A stretch of DNA of 64,000 nucleotides from contig NZ_OCMS01000006.1 in the NCBI RefSeq assembly GCF_900215325.1, forward strand, positions 1-64,000, given 5' to 3'. Shown here piece by piece: positions 43,844-53,667 of this stretch. The translations under genes were made by a program, and so were the position numbers. Below the pieces are notes generated by a model. The model saw nothing but the letters and a program-made list of their open reading frames with translations, did not search any database and was not told the origin of the DNA. The stretch comes from Fibrobacter sp. UWB16 (GTDB lineage Bacteria > Fibrobacterota > Fibrobacteria > Fibrobacterales > Fibrobacteraceae). Every line of letters begins with the position of its first letter. Positions within the stretch are counted from its first letter, which is position 1.

Positions 43844-45247
43844 TTATTTCTGGGCCTGCACAGCAGTCAAAGCGATCGTGTAAACGATGTCTTCGACGAG
43901 GGCGCCGCGGGAAAGGTCGTTCACCGGCTTGGCCAAGCCCTGGAGCATCGGGCCGATAGCGATCGTGCCGTGGGCAGAGCGCTGCACAGCCTTGTAACCG
44001 ATGTTACCGGCAGAGAGGTCCGGGAACACGAACACGGTAGCCTTGCCAGCGACCGGGCTGTTCGGGGCCTTGAGGGCGCCAACGCTCGGGACTGTTGCAG
44101 CATCGTACTGGAGCGGGCCATCGATGAGCATTTCCGGGCGGGCAGCCTTTGCAGCGGCAGTAGCGGCCACAACGAGGTCTGCATCCGGGCCCTTGCCCGA
44201 ATTGATGGTGCTGTAAGAAAGCATGGCAACGCGGCTCGGGAGGCCGAAAGCCTTTGCCGTGTCATCGCACTGGAGAGCGATATCGGCGAGTTCTTCGGCG
44301 AGCGGGTTCAGGTTGATGGCACAGTCGCCGTAGATGTAGGTCTTGTCCTTCATGCACATGAAGAACACGGAGCTCACGGACTTCACACCCGGAGCGGTAC
44401 GAATAATCTGGAGAGCCGGGCGGAGCGTGTCGGCGGTAGAGTGGATAGCGCCAGAAACGAGGCCATCGACTTCACCGAACTTGAGCATCATCGTAGCGAG
44501 CATAACGTTGTCAGAAAGAGCAACGCGTGCAGATTCCGGAGTCATGCCCTTTGCCTTGCGGAGTTCCACGAGAGTCGGCACATACTTTTCAGCAAGTTCT
44601 GCGCTCGGTTCGATAATTTCGATGTTAGCCGGGAGCTTTACGCCCACAGACTTTGCGGTAGCTTCGATATCGGCCTTCTTGCCGATGAGGACCGGCACGG
44701 CGATGTTGCGTTCGACAGCGAGGCAAGCAGCCTGCACGGTACGCGGTTCAGAGCCTTCCGGGAGCACAATGCGCTTCACGCACTTGGAAGCCTTGGAAAG
44801 GAGGCTTGCGCGGAACATGGCCTGGCTTACGCGGCGTTCAGCAGCCGGTTCTGCGAGGTCGCCAGCAACGCACTTTTCGCAACGGAGCAAGCGCTTCGGG
44901 CAGAAGAGTTCTGCATCTTCGCCATCGGCAAAAATCTTTGCATCGAGGGCAGAGGCGAGGTCGTCGTTAAACTTGTGAGCAATGACATCGTTCATGCCGG
45001 TTGCACCTTCGACGACAACAGCGTCGACATCGTCAAAATCCTGCTTGAGGAAATCGGCACAGATCTTTTCCATGAGCACGGCAGACTTGCCGGCCTTGAT
45101 TTCTGCAACGCTATCGGCAGCATTGAAAACTTCGAGCGGCTTGTAGACTGTAGCGATGAGACCAGCCTTGGTAACAGCGTCGACAAGTTCCTGGACTTTG
45201 GCTTCCATGTTGGAGGCAGCCGTGGCAACTAGGTAAACACGATTCAT
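43844..45247 (-). CDS. pta: Phosphate acetyltransferase
   Basis: The ATG at 45247, preceded by GGAGAT, begins [20 protein letters not shown] and gives 467 residues. The C-terminal 330 residues are a phosphotransacetylase domain with [53 protein letters not shown] and [17 protein letters not shown]. The N-terminal part is a shortened P-loop/DRTGG-like region compared with E. coli Pta. The enzyme interconverts acetyl-CoA and acetyl phosphate, giving acetate and ATP with acetate kinase, which is not in this window. Acetate is a main fermentation product of Fibrobacter. A bidirectional terminator follows. Confidence 0.95.
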   Translation of the reverse strand: MNRVYLVATAASNMEAKVQELVDAVTKAGLIATVYKPLEVFNAADSVAEIKAGKSAVLMEKICADFLKQDFDDVDAVVVEGATGMNDVIAHKFNDDLASALDAKIFADGEDAELFCPKRLLRCEKCVAGDLAEPAAERRVSQAMFRASLLSKASKCVKRIVLPEGSEPRTVQAACLAVERNIAVPVLIGKKADIEATAKSVGVKLPANIEIIEPSAELAEKYVPTLVELRKAKGMTPESARVALSDNVMLATMMLKFGEVDGLVSGAIHSTADTLRPALQIIRTAPGVKSVSSVFFMCMKDKTYIYGDCAINLNPLAEELADIALQCDDTAKAFGLPSRVAMLSYSTINSGKGPDADLVVAATAAAKAARPEMLIDGPLQYDAATVPSVGALKAPNSPVAGKATVFVFPDLSAGNIGYKAVQRSAHGTIAIGPMLQGLAKPVNDLSRGALVEDIVYTIALTAVQAQK

Positions 45248-45403
45248 TTTAATCTCCAATTTTGAATTTACGAGTGTAAAGGTAGGATTTTTTTGCTTGG
45301 CGGACAAGAATATTCATAGAATAACGAGACATGACTGGATGGTGCGACGCCCCTACTCCTTGGCTCGGTTATAAAAATGAGCCTCATTTTTGCAACACTC
45401 GCC

Positions 45404-45439
45404 TTCTGAGTAGTCTTCCGCCTTCGGCGTCAGAATGAC
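45404..45439. repeat. Dispersed palindrome with ATGAC tail in the pta/fibro-slime intergenic region
   Basis: TTCTGA and TCAGAA form the outer stem with CCGCC-TTC-GGCG-like pairing inside, and the element ends in ATGAC. The divergent 370-base gap 45248-45617 otherwise holds an AT-rich stretch with a perfect TTGACA near 45529, about 90 bases before the fibro-slime start, but no convincing -10 box at the usual distance. Confidence 0.55.
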
Positions 45440-45617
45440 GCAAGAAAAAATCATGTTAATTTCTGTTTACAATGCCAAAAATTTTCACAAACGAGCGGTT
45501 TTTCGATGTAATAACTATTTAAGCTCTATTGACAACATAATTTTATTGTTATCTTTGGCGTCGAAAGTGTATGGGAAAACACTGTGGGATAGGGGATTTA
45601 ATAATTAGGAGTCACGG

Positions 45618-48600
45618 ATGAGGATCAGTGGACTTTTTTACAGGGTCTTGGTGTGTTTGGCTATATTCAGTGCCTACGCCTTTGCGCAGACGGTTGCTGT
45701 TGCACACATCATTTACGAAGAAGGCAACGTCTTGTACTATGCCGACAACGAAAGCAATTTCGTGTACAAGGCCGTTGAAAAAAACGAAGATGGTACATTT
45801 ACCATCGAATTCACCAACGAGCGTCTTGCTAACGGCAAGAAAGATACTCGCAGACTTCAGTTCGGACAAGGCTGCAGCGGCAACACATGCCGCATCGACT
45901 TAAGTCCTGACAACAAGCCTCTATTGGGCGAACTTTTCCCGGAGTACACAGACGGAAGCTATACAGACGGTGTGACCCCGACAAAAAAACTGGAAGTCTG
46001 GATTGTCATCAACGAAGACAAGACGCTGACGATTTCCGACACGAAACCAGTGGTCGCGGTCAAGCCCAAGAAACATATCCGTTTCTTAACGCCATGGACA
46101 AACACGAACGCCATCATCTACATGAATGGCGCCGAAAGCTACATGAGCTCGCTCCCCTCGTACTGCGGATGGTTCGAGACAAAGCTTACAAAGCCTTCCA
46201 CGGCCAACGTTTACTTTAAGCAGACTATCGGTACAACATTTGTTGGCGCCGAAGGCACCACCGAAGACGAATCGACAATCACGCCGATCAATCTGGATTC
46301 TGCCCTTGCCATTAGCGACACGGTTTGGGTCGTTGCATACCAGTACGGCGCTCCTGAAGTTCATGCAACATACCCAGGCGTTCTTGGCGAATGCCTCCCG
46401 AAAATTCTCCCCGTGATGATGTTCGACTGGTATGACGGTTCCATGAATTCCGACGGCTCCAAGAACGGCCTCAACTACGGTTCTGGCGGCGCCGGACGTA
46501 CAGGATTCGACATGCGCGGAGTTCCCATGTTTGGAACAGGGGTAAGCCAGGACTTTGGTCAGGGCGGTTGCGAAGGTTCTCCGGTCACAGGGATGGTCGA
46601 AAAGCAGCTTGGCCCGAACGGCGTTCCTGTGATGGCAAAGAACTTCCCGCAGAACTGCAAGAATTCCACCCACCTGAACAGCTGGTTCCTCCCCGAAGAG
46701 CTCTATAACGACGGTACGAATTCTTACACAAACGTTACATGCCGCGATTTGGAACTCACGCTTACAGACGACGGATTCTGGCTTGGCCAAAAGGATGACG
46801 AAAGCCCGGAACACGGACTCTTCTTGCTCGACGATTTCCGCTGGCTAGACGAAGCCCAAAAGATTGAAAACCCCCACTACGATTCCATCAGCGGCGCAAG
46901 CGATATTCCGGGTTACCACAACTACGGATTCGCCATGAAGATCCAGGCTGAATTTGTCTACATCAAAGGCCAGTACTTCGAATTCAACGGCGACGATGAC
47001 GTTTGGGTATTCATCGACAACAAGCTCGTTGTCGATATCGGCGGTCAGCACAAAAAGATCAAGAAGTCCGTTAACCTCGACGATCTGGGACTTACGCCGG
47101 GTGAAACTTATCCGTTCCACATTTTCTATGCCGAACGCAAGCGCACTCAGTCGAACTTCATGATGAGAACGTCTATCGACCTGAAGGTAGAATCCAGCAT
47201 GCTTCTCACCGACCACTCGACAGATTCCACGCTTATCAAGAAGGAAGTTTGGCAGAACATTCGCGAAAAGACTCTCGCCTGCGACTTCTCCGCAAACTCC
47301 GAGACTAAGCGCACGGAACGCGGACCTTCGAACTTTACCTTGTTCGGAAAGAGCCTTTCGCCAAGCGGCTTTGCCATAAGCAAGCTCGATTCCGTCTACT
47401 TCAGCGGCATTACAGTCACAAACGACTATACGATGCTCACGATCAATACAAAAACAATTTCCCGTGCACAGGCACTCCCGCCGGGAACATACTTTGTACG
47501 CGTTTCGCTTAAGAACAATCCGAAGGAATACAAGGATGTCTACTTCACCATCCCGCCGACGGAACTTCCGAACATCGCCTATGCAAACATCATTGACTCC
47601 AGCTACTGCATTATGGCAGACGTCATCAACCAGGATACCGTCTGCTTTGAAAAGTACTGGAAGCCGCTCGGAAACGAAGCCAGCCGTGACGTCAGCAGCG
47701 ACACGCTCCCCATTACTTTGGACAAGAACGAAAAGCAGCTCTGGGCAGGCCGCATCTACCCCGTCAACGTCACCTACGTTGAAGACTGGGCCTCAAGCTA
47801 CACCGGAATTACAGTCCAGGTCGCGTCATCGGATCCGAACCTAGTCGCCTGCGACTCTCTCGGCACTCCGCTTGCGAATAGCGAATTTACGCTCATCGAC
47901 GGCAAGAACACGTTCTACATCAAGGCAAACGCCGCCATAACGAACGGCACCTTAACCGTATCGACAGCATCTGCCAAGAACAAAAGCATCAACTGGACGA
48001 ACATCAACATTATTGAACCTCCGGTCCCGCGCGTAGACACGGCATACATTTTCGACAAGAACGGCGACGGCCGTGGCGATAGCATCTGGGTGAGTTTCAA
48101 CAAGCCGCTTGGTGGCAACAGTGTCCTGAATTCCATTTCATTTATATTCGGCAATACCCGCTATGAACATTTAAAGCCAGATTACAAGGATGGCGACAGG
48201 TCACTTTCGTTTGTTGCAAGCGGCGACGGCTTTGGCATCGACATTTCTACAGGTGGCGCTTACGAGCCCTACTCCGGCAAAATCACAGCCCACTACACTT
48301 ACACCAACCCTGAAGACCACAAGGTATCGTACCCCTCCATGGACGGTATCCTTGGCGACAAGATCGGCCCCATCATCATGGCTGCAGAAATTGCATACAC
48401 CGATGACGGAAAGACCGTACTCTCGCTCACCTTCAGCGAAGGCCTCACCTCCGAAAATGCAAGTGCCGGCCTGTTCGGCTACCGCAGCTACGGCAGCGGC
48501 GCATTCTCCTCCATCGTCCAGGAAGCGGAATATATCACCACAACACCGGCAAACCGCTGGAAGCTGATCTTCTCCAAGAAATCCGCTTCGGATATCCTCC

Positions 48601-49517
48601 CCATCGTCGGCGACTCCATCCGCATCAAGCCTCCTTCAGAAGGCGGGCTTGCACTTGACCTCATCGGTAACCCGGCACACGAAATGAACCCGTGGGTACG
48701 CATCACCGGCGAGCAGCGCATTACAGTCACGACCCCTGCAGTCGTCACCATGCACAAGGATTCCCCGAACTTCGACAAGACCAAGGAAATTGTCAGCAGT
48801 CCAAACGCAACCGTCCCGATAATCGTCAACAGCGAAAGACCTCTCACCGCAAACCAGGTCGGCGAGATTTACGGTACGCAGGGCCACTACCTTGGCGACA
48901 TGAACATGTCCGAACTCGTCGAAAACGAAATCAGTGAAATCGTGAAGGTCGTCAAGAGCTCCACCAAGTTCGAAGACAAGGAAGCCGTCAAGAACGGAAG
49001 CCCATCGACATCTGTTTCGCTGGAGACGATCATTTCCATGCTGGACAGGAAGGAAATCACGACGAAAGAAGCCAAAAAGAGGTTCGGGCTCAACGAAACG
49101 ATCATCAAGGCCTACAACAATGGGCTCTTGAACAAGAACAACCTGAACAACTACTTGCACGGCACCACCGAAGACGTCAAGACGATTGCAGAATCCCTGG
49201 CCGACAGGACAGAACTTAGCTACAAGACCACTTACTATTCAAGCCTCGGCCACTACATCAACAAGGACGAAGGACGAATCGCCTGCAATGACGAGATTTT
49301 CAAGACAGAAGGCGCCACCAACTGCCTCGGAAACGAAGGTCACCTCTTCCTCGCCTGGAACATGCGTTCCAAGAAGGGTCGACTCGTCGGAACCGGCGTC
49401 TACATCGCCCGTCTCGAAATCCGCCTCATCGTAAACGGCAAGAAGATCACCAAGCGCACGCAGGACTTCATCCTGGGATTCCGCCATCCGAACCTTACGA
49501 TTGACGATTTCAAATAG
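45618..49517 (+). CDS. Giant fibro-slime domain surface protein, copy 1
   Basis: The 1299-residue protein has a signal peptide (RVLVCLAIFSAYAFA-Q) and a fibro-slime domain spanning about residues 255-530. This contains LPVMMFDWYDGS, a Cys-linked NC/TC pattern, GFWLGQKDDESPEHGLFLLDDF, QYFEFNGDDDVWVFIDNKLVVDIGG and FHIFYAERKRTQSNFMMRT. Further beta-rich modules follow. Near residue 810 a DKNGDGRGD segment resembles a dockerin-type calcium loop. The C-terminal block contains FLAWNMRSKKGRLVGTGVYIARL. An AGGAG precedes the start. Fibro-slime proteins are characteristic of Fibrobacter and have been linked to fibre attachment; that link is family knowledge. The protein is followed by a terminator and a paralogue. 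Confidence 0.9.
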   Translation: MRISGLFYRVLVCLAIFSAYAFAQTVAVAHIIYEEGNVLYYADNESNFVYKAVEKNEDGTFTIEFTNERLANGKKDTRRLQFGQGCSGNTCRIDLSPDNKPLLGELFPEYTDGSYTDGVTPTKKLEVWIVINEDKTLTISDTKPVVAVKPKKHIRFLTPWTNTNAIIYMNGAESYMSSLPSYCGWFETKLTKPSTANVYFKQTIGTTFVGAEGTTEDESTITPINLDSALAISDTVWVVAYQYGAPEVHATYPGVLGECLPKILPVMMFDWYDGSMNSDGSKNGLNYGSGGAGRTGFDMRGVPMFGTGVSQDFGQGGCEGSPVTGMVEKQLGPNGVPVMAKNFPQNCKNSTHLNSWFLPEELYNDGTNSYTNVTCRDLELTLTDDGFWLGQKDDESPEHGLFLLDDFRWLDEAQKIENPHYDSISGASDIPGYHNYGFAMKIQAEFVYIKGQYFEFNGDDDVWVFIDNKLVVDIGGQHKKIKKSVNLDDLGLTPGETYPFHIFYAERKRTQSNFMMRTSIDLKVESSMLLTDHSTDSTLIKKEVWQNIREKTLACDFSANSETKRTERGPSNFTLFGKSLSPSGFAISKLDSVYFSGITVTNDYTMLTINTKTISRAQALPPGTYFVRVSLKNNPKEYKDVYFTIPPTELPNIAYANIIDSSYCIMADVINQDTVCFEKYWKPLGNEASRDVSSDTLPITLDKNEKQLWAGRIYPVNVTYVEDWASSYTGITVQVASSDPNLVACDSLGTPLANSEFTLIDGKNTFYIKANAAITNGTLTVSTASAKNKSINWTNINIIEPPVPRVDTAYIFDKNGDGRGDSIWVSFNKPLGGNSVLNSISFIFGNTRYEHLKPDYKDGDRSLSFVASGDGFGIDISTGGAYEPYSGKITAHYTYTNPEDHKVSYPSMDGILGDKIGPIIMAAEIAYTDDGKTVLSLTFSEGLTSENASAGLFGYRSYGSGAFSSIVQEAEYITTTPANRWKLIFSKKSASDILPIVGDSIRIKPPSEGGLALDLIGNPAHEMNPWVRITGEQRITVTTPAVVTMHKDSPNFDKTKEIVSSPNATVPIIVNSERPLTANQVGEIYGTQGHYLGDMNMSELVENEISEIVKVVKSSTKFEDKEAVKNGSPSTSVSLETIISMLDRKEITTKEAKKRFGLNETIIKAYNNGLLNKNNLNNYLHGTTEDVKTIAESLADRTELSYKTTYYSSLGHYINKDEGRIACNDEIFKTEGATNCLGNEGHLFLAWNMRSKKGRLVGTGVYIARLEIRLIVNGKKITKRTQDFILGFRHPNLTIDDFK

Positions 49518-49544
49518 ACAAGGTTCAATACATTTAATCTTAGA

Positions 49545-49569
49545 AGCACCCCCTAAAGGGTGCTTTTTT
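49545..49569 (+). terminator. Terminator between the two fibro-slime genes
   Basis: AGCACCC-loop-GGGTGCT is followed by TTTTT. It lies 27 bases after the stop codon, so the two paralogues are probably separate transcripts. Confidence 0.88.
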
Positions 49570-49743
49570 AGTGGCTACAGACATTTATCCTGCAAAAAAC
49601 GGAACTTTTCACCCTAGCAACAAAAGCCCCATTCCCGTGTTGCAATCTTCGCAATTTATTTTACAATTTGGTTAAAAAAATTTGATAAAAATCACAATAA
49701 TGAGTGTATTTTCTATTAGGGTAACATCTTCAGGGAGTTGTGG

Positions 49744-52700
49744 ATGCGGTGTAAAAATATTGTCTTCAGTTTCATTTTATTACTCTTATGTGCAGTCATT
49801 CCTTCAATGGCCGCTGATTACAATATTCTTGTTAAAAACGAAACGACACAGAACAGTGGAGCAAAGCTCTACGTCGTCATGCAATACAAAGATGGCGCGC
49901 GCAACAGGACTTCGGACTGTACCCAGCTCAGAAGCTACAGCGAAGACATGTTCTACGTCGGCGTCAACGGCGTCGGTGCCACCAACACCCCAAAACTCAC
50001 CTTTTACACCAGCCGCTTTTGCAGAGCCACAGAAGCAATTGGCAGCATTTCGATTTTTGAAGGCCAGCAAGCTGTCGGCAGTGACTTAATCATTACCATT
50101 AACGACCTGACCGTCACGCAGGCGAACAGCCCCGATCCCATTACCCCGCCAGAAACAGGCACTCCTACAGCCGCAAAGAAAAAGGTCATCCGCTTCTTCG
50201 CTCCCTGGACAAACACCTCCGCCATTCTCCATATCGCTGGAGGCGACTCCGTCAAGATGACGACCGTCAAGAATTACTGCGGATGGTTCGAAGCTAAAAT
50301 TACACCGCCTAGCGGTTCACTGCAGGTCTACTTCAAGCAGACCATCGGGCATGAATACGTCACCGACAAACATTACTCCTCCAAGACAGCCCCTATAGCA
50401 CAGGCCGTTCTCCTGACGCTCGACGAAGCCGCCCAGAAAGACACCATCTGGGTCAAGGCAGGCAAGGAAATCGGCACAGCAACTACCATTTACGACAAGT
50501 ACCCGGGCATCCTCGGCGATTGCCCCACCAAGACGCTCCCGGTGATGATGTTTGACTGGCTCCACGGCACCAAGGGTGACGGCGCCGAAGCCGGCAAAAA
50601 CGGCGACCCCGCCAACGGCGTAAGCGCCGACTTCGGTTCCGGCGGATGCGGCGGAAGCAATGCCAGAGACGATAAGAACAGAGGCTACATGAAAGGCATG
50701 GTCGAGGAACAGCTCGGCGCCAACGGAGTCCCTGTACCGGCAGCCAACTTCCCCGAAAACTGCAAAATCACGACTCATCTCGACAAGTGGTTCTTGCCCG
50801 AAGTGGTCGCCCAGCAAGACGGCAAGCAGTACACCAACGCCACCTGCCGCTCAATCGAATTGCAACTCCAGGATGACGGCCTCTGGCTTGGCCAGAAAGA
50901 CGGTAACAGCCCCGAAGGTGGCCTCTTCTTGCTCGATGACTTCCAGTACCTCGATGCCGAAGGTAAAGTCCCGAACCCCTACTTCGACAATATCACTGGC
51001 CACAACAAGAAACACAATTACGGTTTCGCCATGAAGATCCAGGCAACGTTTGAATACGTTCCTGGGCAATACTTCGAATTCCTCGGTGACGATGACGTCT
51101 GGGTATTTATCAACAACCGCCTCGTTGTTGATATCGGTGGCCAGCATTCGCAGGTTTCAGGCGCAGTCGATCTCGATACGCTAAAGCTCGTCGAAGGTCA
51201 AAACTACCCGTTCCACATTTTCTACGCCGAACGCCACACGTCTTCTTCGAACTTCATGATGAGAACCTCCATCGACTTGAAGACCGAAGCTAGCCTTTTC
51301 TACAAGAACCTCTCTACAGCAACCATTCTCGACTACCAAATTTACCAGATCATCCGTGAACAGGCACTTTCCTGCGACTTCTCCGGCACGACCATCAAGG
51401 ACACTGTAGAAGCCCCCTCGAACTTCACGTTGATCGGTAGCGGCGCTTATTCCGAAGGCGTTGCCCTGGATAGCGTAGGCGTCTGGTACGGCGGCATAAC
51501 CATCAAGCCGGGCTTTACAGGTTTCACCATCGATACGGCCCTCATCAAGAGGGAACGCGCTCTCCCGCCGGGAACATACCAGTTGCGTTTCTCCTTGCAG
51601 AAGGACGAAACTCAGTACGAAGAAATCACCTTCGTCATCGACAAGTATGCATCGCCTCCCATCAATTACGCTAGAAGCGACTGGACTCTCCTCGGCGACA
51701 AGGTGGACGGCACTACGGAACCTATCGGCCAATGGGTGAACACCCGCTACCCCGTAAACATCGTGTTCGCCGACGGATCGGCATTTGACGATATCGTGTA
51801 TATCAAGACGAACAACGAGACAGTATTTATCCCTTGCGATGAAAACGGCAACAAGATTACCGCTATCACGTTGAAGAACGGCAAGGCGACATTCTACGTC
51901 AAGGCAATCGCCCCCAAGGACGGCTTAATACTCCTTGTCAGCAGCGCCGACGAAACGAAGCAAGCCATCTGGGAAAACATTTCGTTCCAGGAACCGCCGG
52001 TCCCGCAAATCACGTTTGCCTGCATCTTCGACAGAAATGGAGACGGCCGCGGCGACAGCGTTTACGCCAAGCTCTCCAAGCCGTATGGCACGCTGAACGC
52101 AAGCATGGTCCGCATGGATTCCGTGCAGCTGGAATTTGGCGAAAAGTTCCAGACGATTGTAGGCAACATTACGCCTAACGACATCGACAGCTCCATTGCG
52201 ATTGTCTCTTCTGAAGGCGGGTTTGGCACGGTTCCGTTTACCGGTGGCACAGACAAGGTCTATAGCGGAAAGATTACGCCGTACTGGCTGTACACAGAAG
52301 GACTTGGCAAGTCAACGCCCATCAGCCTCACAAGCGATGTGCTCGATTCCATCGGCCCTGTGATTACATCTGCCGACATCTCTTACAGTGACGACGGTTC
52401 GACAGTTCTCCTGCTCACATTCAGTGAAGGTCTGGACTGCGAAAACGATGCCGACGCCAGCGTATTCAGGTACTTCTTCAGACAATCTGGCACAGAAAGA
52501 TTCGATATCGTTCCGGATATTTATGCCAAGCTTTCGAAGGCCAAATGGAGACTCATCTTTAGAAGCACGAACAATGACAAGGCCAACATCCCTGTCATGG
52601 GCGACTCCATCAAGATGATTCCGGGCATCCACATGGACCTGCTCCACAGAAGCACTCCTGAAGAAAACCCGTATGTCCGCATCGCTGGCGAACAGAACGT

Positions 52701-53463
52701 GGTCATCACGAGCGCACCGGTCGTAACGATTGGCGAATCTGATTCTTCGAGAACGATTATCAGAAGCTCGAGCCCGACCGTTCCAAAGATTGTCCAGGAC
52801 GAAAGACCGCTTACCGCAAAGGAAGTCGCGACATCTTACGGCACGCAGGGCCACTACCTCGGAGAATTGAGCCTTTCGAGCCTTGTTAAGGATGAAGTCA
52901 CGAACCTCACCTCGGCCATCAAGAGCGTCAACAACAAGAACATTGAAAAGAACGGCAAAACGCTCGAAATGATTTTGACCGAAGTCCAGACAGGCGCCAT
53001 CAGCATCGACAACGCCAACAAGAAATACAAGCTTGGTGACGAAATCGTAAGCGCCTACAAGAGCGGAGTCATCAAGGCGACCGATGTTACCGGCATCGCA
53101 AATGGCAACGCGTCCATCATCGAAAAGGTTTCGAGGGAATATGCCAAGAGGACAACGCTCGAATACAAGACTCAATACTTCACAAGCCTTGGCGTGTTCG
53201 TGAACAGCACTTCGAACAAGATCAGTTGTGTTGACAGCCTGTTCAATGGCAACTGCCTTGACGACGACAATGATGGCAAGATATTCCTCGCCTGGAACAT
53301 GAAGTCGAAAAACGGACGACTGGTCGGTACTGGAGTTTACATCGCTAGACTTACGTACAAGATTCAAATCGGCCGAAAGACCGTCGCTGACCGCACGCAA
53401 GACTTCATCTGGGGTGTGCGTCACGGAAAGACCAAGGGCTTTACCATCGACTTGAATGAATAA
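49744..53463 (+). CDS. Giant fibro-slime domain surface protein, copy 2
   Basis: The ATG at 49744 is chosen (AGGGAG six bases upstream); a TTG at 49738 directly abuts that site and is unlikely. The 1239-residue product has a signal peptide (IVFSFILLLLCAVIPSMAA-D) and the same domain order as copy 1: an initial beta domain, the APWTNTSAILH segment matching PWTNTNAIIY, the fibro-slime core with QYFEFLGDDDVWVFINNRLVVDIGG, the calcium-loop-like DRNGDGRGD, and the C-terminal LAWNMKSKNGRLVGTGVYIARL block. Divergence between copies is substantial in the first 130 residues and moderate elsewhere, so the tandem duplication is old. Confidence 0.9.
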   Translation: MRCKNIVFSFILLLLCAVIPSMAADYNILVKNETTQNSGAKLYVVMQYKDGARNRTSDCTQLRSYSEDMFYVGVNGVGATNTPKLTFYTSRFCRATEAIGSISIFEGQQAVGSDLIITINDLTVTQANSPDPITPPETGTPTAAKKKVIRFFAPWTNTSAILHIAGGDSVKMTTVKNYCGWFEAKITPPSGSLQVYFKQTIGHEYVTDKHYSSKTAPIAQAVLLTLDEAAQKDTIWVKAGKEIGTATTIYDKYPGILGDCPTKTLPVMMFDWLHGTKGDGAEAGKNGDPANGVSADFGSGGCGGSNARDDKNRGYMKGMVEEQLGANGVPVPAANFPENCKITTHLDKWFLPEVVAQQDGKQYTNATCRSIELQLQDDGLWLGQKDGNSPEGGLFLLDDFQYLDAEGKVPNPYFDNITGHNKKHNYGFAMKIQATFEYVPGQYFEFLGDDDVWVFINNRLVVDIGGQHSQVSGAVDLDTLKLVEGQNYPFHIFYAERHTSSSNFMMRTSIDLKTEASLFYKNLSTATILDYQIYQIIREQALSCDFSGTTIKDTVEAPSNFTLIGSGAYSEGVALDSVGVWYGGITIKPGFTGFTIDTALIKRERALPPGTYQLRFSLQKDETQYEEITFVIDKYASPPINYARSDWTLLGDKVDGTTEPIGQWVNTRYPVNIVFADGSAFDDIVYIKTNNETVFIPCDENGNKITAITLKNGKATFYVKAIAPKDGLILLVSSADETKQAIWENISFQEPPVPQITFACIFDRNGDGRGDSVYAKLSKPYGTLNASMVRMDSVQLEFGEKFQTIVGNITPNDIDSSIAIVSSEGGFGTVPFTGGTDKVYSGKITPYWLYTEGLGKSTPISLTSDVLDSIGPVITSADISYSDDGSTVLLLTFSEGLDCENDADASVFRYFFRQSGTERFDIVPDIYAKLSKAKWRLIFRSTNNDKANIPVMGDSIKMIPGIHMDLLHRSTPEENPYVRIAGEQNVVITSAPVVTIGESDSSRTIIRSSSPTVPKIVQDERPLTAKEVATSYGTQGHYLGELSLSSLVKDEVTNLTSAIKSVNNKNIEKNGKTLEMILTEVQTGAISIDNANKKYKLGDEIVSAYKSGVIKATDVTGIANGNASIIEKVSREYAKRTTLEYKTQYFTSLGVFVNSTSNKISCVDSLFNGNCLDDDNDGKIFLAWNMKSKNGRLVGTGVYIARLTYKIQIGRKTVADRTQDFIWGVRHGKTKGFTIDLNE

Positions 53464-53482
53464 AGTTTCGTTCTCTCTAAAA

Positions 53483-53511
53483 GGCGCCTGCAACGCAGGC
53501 GTCTTTTTTTT
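53483..53511 (+). terminator. Terminator after fibro-slime copy 2
   Basis: A 9-bp stem (53483-53491 with 53495-53503, one G-U pair) with loop AAC is followed by eight Ts. It lies 20 bases after the stop. Confidence 0.88.
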
Positions 53512-53544
53512 GTGTGGAATTTTAAGGATAAGTGCTAAAAGGGA

Positions 53545-53568
53545 GATTCCCGCTTTCGCGGGAATGAC
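53545..53568. repeat. Dispersed palindrome with ATGAC tail
   Basis: The core ATTCCCGC-TTTC-GCGGGAAT is identical to 43738-43761, followed by GAC. Shorter degenerate relatives (GGGATGAC, GGATGAC) lie at about 53582 and 53657. Confidence 0.7.
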
Positions 53569-53592
53569 AAAGAGTAAAGCCGGGATGACAAT

Positions 53593-53625
53593 GCAAAAAG
53601 TCCCAGCGGAGCTGGGACTTTTTGC
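53593..53625. terminator. Strong bidirectional terminator before the rng 3' end
   Basis: A perfect 15-bp stem (GCAAAAAGTCCCAGC with its complement, loop GGA) provides A and T runs on both sides, so it can stop rng transcription on the minus strand and read-through from the left. Confidence 0.85.
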
Positions 53626-53667
53626 GTTTAACGCGGGAATGTCTGCGCGAGAATCGCGGATGACAAC

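Noticed and set aside
43970-45232. A 420-codon plus-strand frame opposite pta
   Set aside because: pta is complete on the minus strand with all catalytic blocks; the antisense frame has no start signal.
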